Shown here piece after piece: positions 12,875 to 16,432 of a DNA stretch of 16,432 nt (position 1 is the stretch's first letter; every line of letters begins with the position of its first letter). A program made the translations under genes and the position numbers. The stretch is from an uncultured Bacillaceae bacterium (GTDB lineage Bacteria; Bacillota; Bacilli; Bacillales; Caldibacillaceae). The DNA lies in the NCBI GenBank assembly GCA_937934645.1, contig CALGYZ010000040.1, positions 1-16,432 of the forward strand, written 5' to 3'. The notes under the pieces were generated by a model, which saw nothing but the letters and a program-made list of their open reading frames with translations, ran no database searches and had not been told where the DNA came from.

Positions 12875-12903
12875 ATTATAATGCGAACATACATTTGAGT
12901 CAA
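12875..12903 (-). promoter_or_regulatory. yneA operon promoter
   Basis: TTGACT (12903-12898), 17 bp and a perfect TATAAT (12880-12875). LexA box 2 fits exactly in the spacer. Confidence 0.9.
12884..12897. promoter_or_regulatory. LexA box 2 (in the yneA promoter spacer)
   Basis: CGAAC-ATAC-ATTTG has one perfect and one degenerate half site (two mismatches). Its position between -10 and -35 fits direct repression. Confidence 0.75.
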
Positions 12904-12911
12904 TACTTTTA

Positions 12912-12925
12912 CGAACTAATGTTTG
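12912..12925. promoter_or_regulatory. LexA box 3 (at the lexA -35)
   Basis: CGAAC-TAAT-GTTTG has a single mismatch and overlaps the first bases of the lexA -35, consistent with autorepression. Confidence 0.85.
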
Positions 12926-12952
12926 CTATCATCTAATTTACCATGTTATACT
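12923..12952 (+). promoter_or_regulatory. lexA promoter
   Basis: TTGCTA (12923-12928), 18 bp and TATACT (12947-12952) with extended TGT. Confidence 0.8.
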
Positions 12953-12983
12953 ATTACAAAATATGTTGTGTGGGGTGTAAAAT

Positions 12984-13604
12984 ATGACAAAGTTGTCCAA
13001 ACGCCAGCAGCAAATATTGGATTTCATTAAAAAGGAAGTCAGGGAAAAAGGTTATCCTCCTTCGGTGCGGGAAATTGGCGAAGCGGTTGGTTTATCATCC
13101 AGTTCAACCGTTCACGGACATTTGGCCCGTTTAGAAAGTAAAGGTTTAATCCGGCGGGATCCGACAAAACCGAGAGCGATTGAAATATTGGATTCAAAGG
13201 GAATGGAAATTCCGGAAGTGCCTGTGAGAAAGGTTCCGATTGTCGGAAAGGTTACAGCAGGCATGCCGATTACGGCCATTGAAAATATTGAAGACTATTT
13301 TCCCCTTCCGGAACGCATGGCTCCAAGAGGGGATCAGGTGTTTATGCTCGAAGTAATGGGAGACAGTATGATTGACGCCGGCATTTTGAACGGGGATTAT
13401 GTCATCGTCCGGCAACAGGCAACGGCTGATAACGGCGATATTGTTGTTGCTCTGACAGAGGAAAATGAAGCGACGGTAAAACGGTTTTATAAAGAAAAAG
13501 ATCACATCCGTCTACAGCCCGAAAACCCGGCAATGGAACCGATCATCGCAACCAATGTTTCAATACTCGGAAAAGTGATCGGTGTTTACAGACAAATATA
13601 TTAA
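12984..13604 (+). CDS. lexA: SOS repressor LexA
   Basis: LexA represses DNA-damage genes and cleaves itself when RecA filaments form. The 206-residue protein has an N-terminal winged helix-turn-helix (about 1-65; SVREIGEAVGLSSSSTVHGH is the recognition region, 27-46) and a C-terminal peptidase domain. The cleavage bond is A92-G93 in VTAGMP, the nucleophile S128 in GDSM and the general base K166 in ATVKRF. All are present, so it should be fully functional. ATG at 12984 is preceded by a GGGGTG site. It is autoregulated through LexA box 3 and divergent from the SOS operon. Confidence 0.97.
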   Translation: MTKLSKRQQQILDFIKKEVREKGYPPSVREIGEAVGLSSSSTVHGHLARLESKGLIRRDPTKPRAIEILDSKGMEIPEVPVRKVPIVGKVTAGMPITAIENIEDYFPLPERMAPRGDQVFMLEVMGDSMIDAGILNGDYVIVRQQATADNGDIVVALTEENEATVKRFYKEKDHIRLQPENPAMEPIIATNVSILGKVIGVYRQIY

Positions 13605-13609
13605 GAGAT

Positions 13610-13680
13610 TCAGGCTTGTCCTTTTTCACTGCGGACCGGCGTATTGACCGGTAAACAGAAGGGATAAGCCTGATCATTTT
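13610..13680 (+). terminator. Branched structure downstream of lexA, possible terminator
   Basis: An outer stem TCAGGCTT/AAGCCTGA (13610-13617 with 13666-13673) encloses an ACCGG/CCGGT hairpin and is followed by TCATTTTTAT. The U-tract is 2 bases away and interrupted, so the call is moderate. Confidence 0.5.
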
Positions 13681-13750
13681 TATCAGTCCTTTTAATCTTC
13701 CCTCTGTCGTCCCCCCCTTACTCAAACTCCTATTTTTTTAGGGTTCAAAG

Positions 13751-13777
13751 AAAAAAGACCCTGCCCGATGCAGGATC
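13751..13777 (-). terminator. Terminator of the hflX-ynbB operon
   Basis: An 8-bp stem (13757-13764 with 13770-13777, one G-U pair) with a 5-base loop is followed by six uridines on the minus strand. Confidence 0.85.
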
Positions 13778-13789
13778 TATTTCGTAACG

Positions 13790-15052
13790 TTATATATTCA
13801 GTAAATTCTTTTCGATTAGTTGGCTGAGTGCAATCCGGATCGCGATTTTCACGTGCTCGTACGTCAAACCTCCCTGAATGTACACCGTATACGGAGGGCG
13901 GATCGGACCATCAGCGGATAATTCAATGCTTGATCCCTGGATAAATGTTCCCCCGGCCATAATCACTTTATCCTCGTAGCCCGGCATTTCACTCGGGTAC
14001 GGGGTGAATTTTGAGTCTACCGGTGAAGCATACTGGATCGCCTGACAAAAAGCGATCATCTGTTCACGGTCATTAAATTGCACGGATTGAATCAAATCCG
14101 TACGCGGCGCATCCCATGCAGGGTCCGTATTCAACCCGATCCTTTCAAGCAAAGCTGCGGTAAAAACCGCTCCCTTCAATGCCTGGCCTACGACATGCGG
14201 TGCGAGAAAAAATCCCTGGTACATTTCTAATAAACTGTATAATGATGCACCGGCTTCAGCGCCGAGTCCAGGTGCCGATAAGCGGTGGGCACATTGCTCG
14301 ACCAATTCTTTTTTTCCAACAATGTATCCGCCTGTTTTTACAATTCCGCCGCCGGGATTTTTGATCAGCGATCCAGCCATAAGATCCGCACCCACATGTG
14401 TCGGTTCAAGTTCCTCAACAAATTCGCCGTAGCAATTATCAATAAAAACAACAACATCGCTTTTAATTTCTTTCACAAAATCAATCATTTCTTTTATTTC
14501 CCGGATTGTAAAAGACGGCCGGTTCTCATATCCTTTGGATCGCTGTATACCGATCATTTTTGTGTTTGGTTTAATGGCTTCAGCAATCCGTTCATAGTCC
14601 GGACGGCCGTCGGCTGTTAAAGGTACCGCATTATAGGATATACCAAATTCTTTTAAACTTCCGTTATTTCCTCCGCGTACCCCGACCACTTCCTCCAAAG
14701 TATCATACGGTTTTCCAGTTATGTACAACAATTCATCACCGGGTCTTAAAACCCCGAATAAACATGTCGAAATCGCATGGGTTCCGGAAACGATCTGCGG
14801 ACGGACGAGTGCCGCTTCAGCGCCAAATGCATGGGCATACACCGCTTCCAGCGTATCCCTTCCCGGATCATCATATCCATATCCGGTTGAGGGATTAAAG
14901 TGATAATCACTGACACTATTTTTTTGAAAGCTGCGTAATACGCGCTCCTGATTTTTTTCCACGGTTTTATCGATTTCAAGGTGAACCGGACGGACTTGCT
15001 CTTCCGTCTCTTCGATCAAATGTTGTAATTTCACTTGCAAATCACTTCTCAT
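13790..15052 (-). CDS. ynbB: PLP-dependent methionine gamma-lyase family protein YnbB
   Basis: This 420-residue cytoplasmic protein has the fold-type I PLP-enzyme layout. The cofactor-binding parts are SGTHAIST (89-96), D205 in VVFIDNCYGE and Schiff-base lysine K231 in GSLIKNPGGG. It belongs to the family called aluminium resistance protein or methionine gamma-lyase-like in Firmicutes (YnbB in B. subtilis). The true substrate is not established, so lyase activity is only a family label. It overlaps hflX by ATGA, which indicates coupled translation, and ends at a strong terminator. In B. subtilis glnR-glnA follow ynbB; here they do not. Confidence 0.9.
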   Translation of the reverse strand: MRSDLQVKLQHLIEETEEQVRPVHLEIDKTVEKNQERVLRSFQKNSVSDYHFNPSTGYGYDDPGRDTLEAVYAHAFGAEAALVRPQIVSGTHAISTCLFGVLRPGDELLYITGKPYDTLEEVVGVRGGNNGSLKEFGISYNAVPLTADGRPDYERIAEAIKPNTKMIGIQRSKGYENRPSFTIREIKEMIDFVKEIKSDVVVFIDNCYGEFVEELEPTHVGADLMAGSLIKNPGGGIVKTGGYIVGKKELVEQCAHRLSAPGLGAEAGASLYSLLEMYQGFFLAPHVVGQALKGAVFTAALLERIGLNTDPAWDAPRTDLIQSVQFNDREQMIAFCQAIQYASPVDSKFTPYPSEMPGYEDKVIMAGGTFIQGSSIELSADGPIRPPYTVYIQGGLTYEHVKIAIRIALSQLIEKNLLNI

Positions 15053-16317
15053 TGTCTCCCATCTCCATTTTGTAATTGCTTAATCTGAGTATATAAAGGA
15101 TGATCGGGGAATACATACCCTTTACATAAAAACACTTCTTGTTGCGGTATGAATTCTCTTTCGAGTAATATTGTTTCTTCTTTTAACCGGCTGAGTAATT
15201 TTCCGTCAGCGGCTGCAACTTTGCATTCATACGGCTCCATTTCTTTTAACATAATTTCCTGGATTTTTTCTTTCACATTTTTCCGGTCTTCTTCGTCAAA
15301 CGCACAAATAAGCATCGAATCTTCTTCCGCTGTCGGAATAAAATCGGAATGTATGATATCAGCTTTATTGTATAAAACAAGCTGTGGAATTTGCCCGGCT
15401 TCCAATTCATCCAAAATCCGTCTTACTGTTTGTTCATGCTGGTAATAATCCGGATTGGAAGCATCCACCACATGAAGTAGTAAATCCGCTTCAGTCACTT
15501 CTTCCAAAGTCGAACGGAATGCGGCAACCAATGTCGTCGGTAAATCTTCGATAAAACCGACAGTATCACTTAACAATACGGTAAACCCGGACGGCAACTC
15601 CATTTTTCTTGTCAATGGATCCAATGTGGCAAATAATTTATCTTCTTCATAAGAATCGGCATTCGTCAACCGGTTAAATAACGTCGATTTTCCGGCATTT
15701 GTATAGCCGATCAATGAAATTTGAAAAATCCGGTTCTGTTTTCTTCTTTTCCGGTAACGCTTTCGATGTGCGGCAATGGTTGATAATTGTTTTTTAATAT
15801 CTTCAATCCGCTTGCGGATGTGACGCCGGTCTGTTTCTAGCTTTGTTTCCCCCGGCCCTCTTGTGCCGATTCCGCCGCCCAGCCTTGATAGTTCCGTTCC
15901 TTTTCCCATTAGTCTCGGAAGTAAATACTCCAACTGTGCCAGTTCGACCTGCAGTTTACCTTCCCTGGACCTGGCCCTTGCAGCAAAGATATCTAAAATG
16001 AGTTGGGTACGGTCAATAATTTTCATTCCCAGACGCAGAGTTAAATTCTTCAACTGGCCCGGTGTTAATTCACTGTTAAAAATAATCACATCTGGTTCCA
16101 GTTCTTCAACGAGATTTTTTAATTCCTCCACTTTTCCCTTACCGATAAAGGTGGAAGGGTCCGGACGTTCTCTTTTTTGTGTAACCCTGAGGATCACTTC
16201 CCCGTTTGCAGTCTCCGTTAAAGAAGCCAGTTCATCCATCGAATTTTCAAAACGGAAATGATCCTGATCAGAGAGTTGGCACCCGACAAGAATCGCTTTC
16301 TCTTTTTTATTTTCCAT
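15049..16317 (-). CDS. hflX: Ribosome-associated GTPase HflX
   Basis: HflX binds the large ribosomal subunit and splits or rescues stalled and hibernating ribosomes, notably after heat or antibiotic stress. The 422-residue protein has the HflX N-terminal domain (1-190; RPDPSTFIGKGKVEEL and the glycine-rich GGGIGTRGPGETKLETDRR at 147-165) and the GTPase domain: G1 GYTNAGKS (204-211), G3 DTVGF (251-255) and G4 NKAD (317-320). The G5 region reads ICAFDEED, with Cys in place of the more usual Ser. A helical/beta tail follows. The ribosome site before ATG 16317 is GGTGG. It is first in the hflX-ynbB operon, and the end of the window lies 115 bp upstream. Confidence 0.95.
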   Translation of the reverse strand: MENKKEKAILVGCQLSDQDHFRFENSMDELASLTETANGEVILRVTQKRERPDPSTFIGKGKVEELKNLVEELEPDVIIFNSELTPGQLKNLTLRLGMKIIDRTQLILDIFAARARSREGKLQVELAQLEYLLPRLMGKGTELSRLGGGIGTRGPGETKLETDRRHIRKRIEDIKKQLSTIAAHRKRYRKRRKQNRIFQISLIGYTNAGKSTLFNRLTNADSYEEDKLFATLDPLTRKMELPSGFTVLLSDTVGFIEDLPTTLVAAFRSTLEEVTEADLLLHVVDASNPDYYQHEQTVRRILDELEAGQIPQLVLYNKADIIHSDFIPTAEEDSMLICAFDEEDRKNVKEKIQEIMLKEMEPYECKVAAADGKLLSRLKEETILLEREFIPQQEVFLCKGYVFPDHPLYTQIKQLQNGDGRQ

Positions 16318-16374
16318 AGATCCACCCGGCTTTCATTATTTTAGCAAGAAAATAAATACACATAATATATTTAC

Positions 16375-16401
16375 ACAGATTTTCTTTTCCTGCAAATCTG
16401 T
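16375..16401. other. Hairpin in the AT-rich region upstream of hflX
   Basis: ACAGATTT/AAATCTGT (8 bp, 11-base loop) lies about 60 bp upstream of the hflX start. It could be an operator or part of the leader; no clear promoter was identified in this 115-bp stretch. Confidence 0.3.
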
Positions 16402-16432
16402 AAAAATTTTTAACGATAGTGAAATAAAAAAG

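Noticed and set aside
13543..13725. 60-codon minus-strand frame downstream of and overlapping lexA
   Set aside because: It starts at TTG with zero spacing from AGGAGT, overlaps the end of lexA and has no recognisable pattern.
1..16432. Mobile element, prophage, CRISPR, tRNA or rRNA
   Set aside because: No transposase, integrase with attachment sites, regularly spaced repeats or RNA-gene signatures were seen. The serine recombinase YneB is a conserved part of the SOS operon and not a sign of an element.

Overview
The window is a stretch of low-GC, Gram-positive, endospore-forming Bacillaceae chromosome. The reasons are the gene content (lexA, a yneA-type gene, yneB, ynzC, sirA, yneF, ccdA, yneI and yneK in the order known from Bacillus subtilis), strong AGGAGG-type ribosome sites, many TTG and GTG starts, Spo0A and Bacillus-type LexA boxes, and intrinsic terminators after most transcription units. 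The lysine dehydrogenase closely resembles the Geobacillus stearothermophilus enzyme, so a moderately thermophilic relative is possible, but that is inference. There is no sign of phage, IS element, CRISPR array, rRNA or tRNA. The window is mostly core chromosome with some accessory genes.

Left part (1-5200). The 5' end of a NUDIX hydrolase gene runs off the left edge. Then come a ferritin-like four-helix-bundle protein, an L-lysine 6-dehydrogenase, a possible 30-residue membrane peptide, YkuS, and a Glu/Asp:cation symporter whose leader is a c-di-AMP (ydaO-type) riboswitch with its own promoter and terminator. A very His/Gly/Trp-rich small protein and a YkhA-type acyl-CoA thioesterase follow.

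Middle part (5411-9099). A small-conductance mechanosensitive channel converges on an ATPase with two internally duplicated P-loop halves, sharing one terminator. A type II pantothenate kinase (CoaW) is divergent from yneK.

Right part (9155-16317). ccdA-yneI, yneF and sirA form separate minus-strand units. sirA has a Spo0A-type promoter (21-bp spacer, three Spo0A-like boxes) and an 11-bp inverted repeat that could hide its ribosome site in read-through transcripts. The SOS operon yneA-yneB-ynzC and the divergent lexA share an intergenic region holding three LexA boxes spaced exactly 28 bp. The YneA counterpart is short and lacks LysM. Last come ynbB and hflX, overlapping by 4 bp. Compared with B. 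subtilis, tkt, ynzD and yneJ are missing from the yne cluster, and glnRA is missing between ynbB and lexA.

Functional threads are the SOS response with division arrest (lexA, yneA, yneB), sporulation with block of replication (sirA), envelope and osmotic/potassium physiology (c-di-AMP riboswitch, glutamate symporter, MscS channel), and thiol/cytochrome c maturation (ccdA). The best candidates for new biology are the sirA leader architecture, the riboswitch-glutamate transporter pairing, the LysM-less YneA, the His/Trp-rich protein and the 30-residue peptide.
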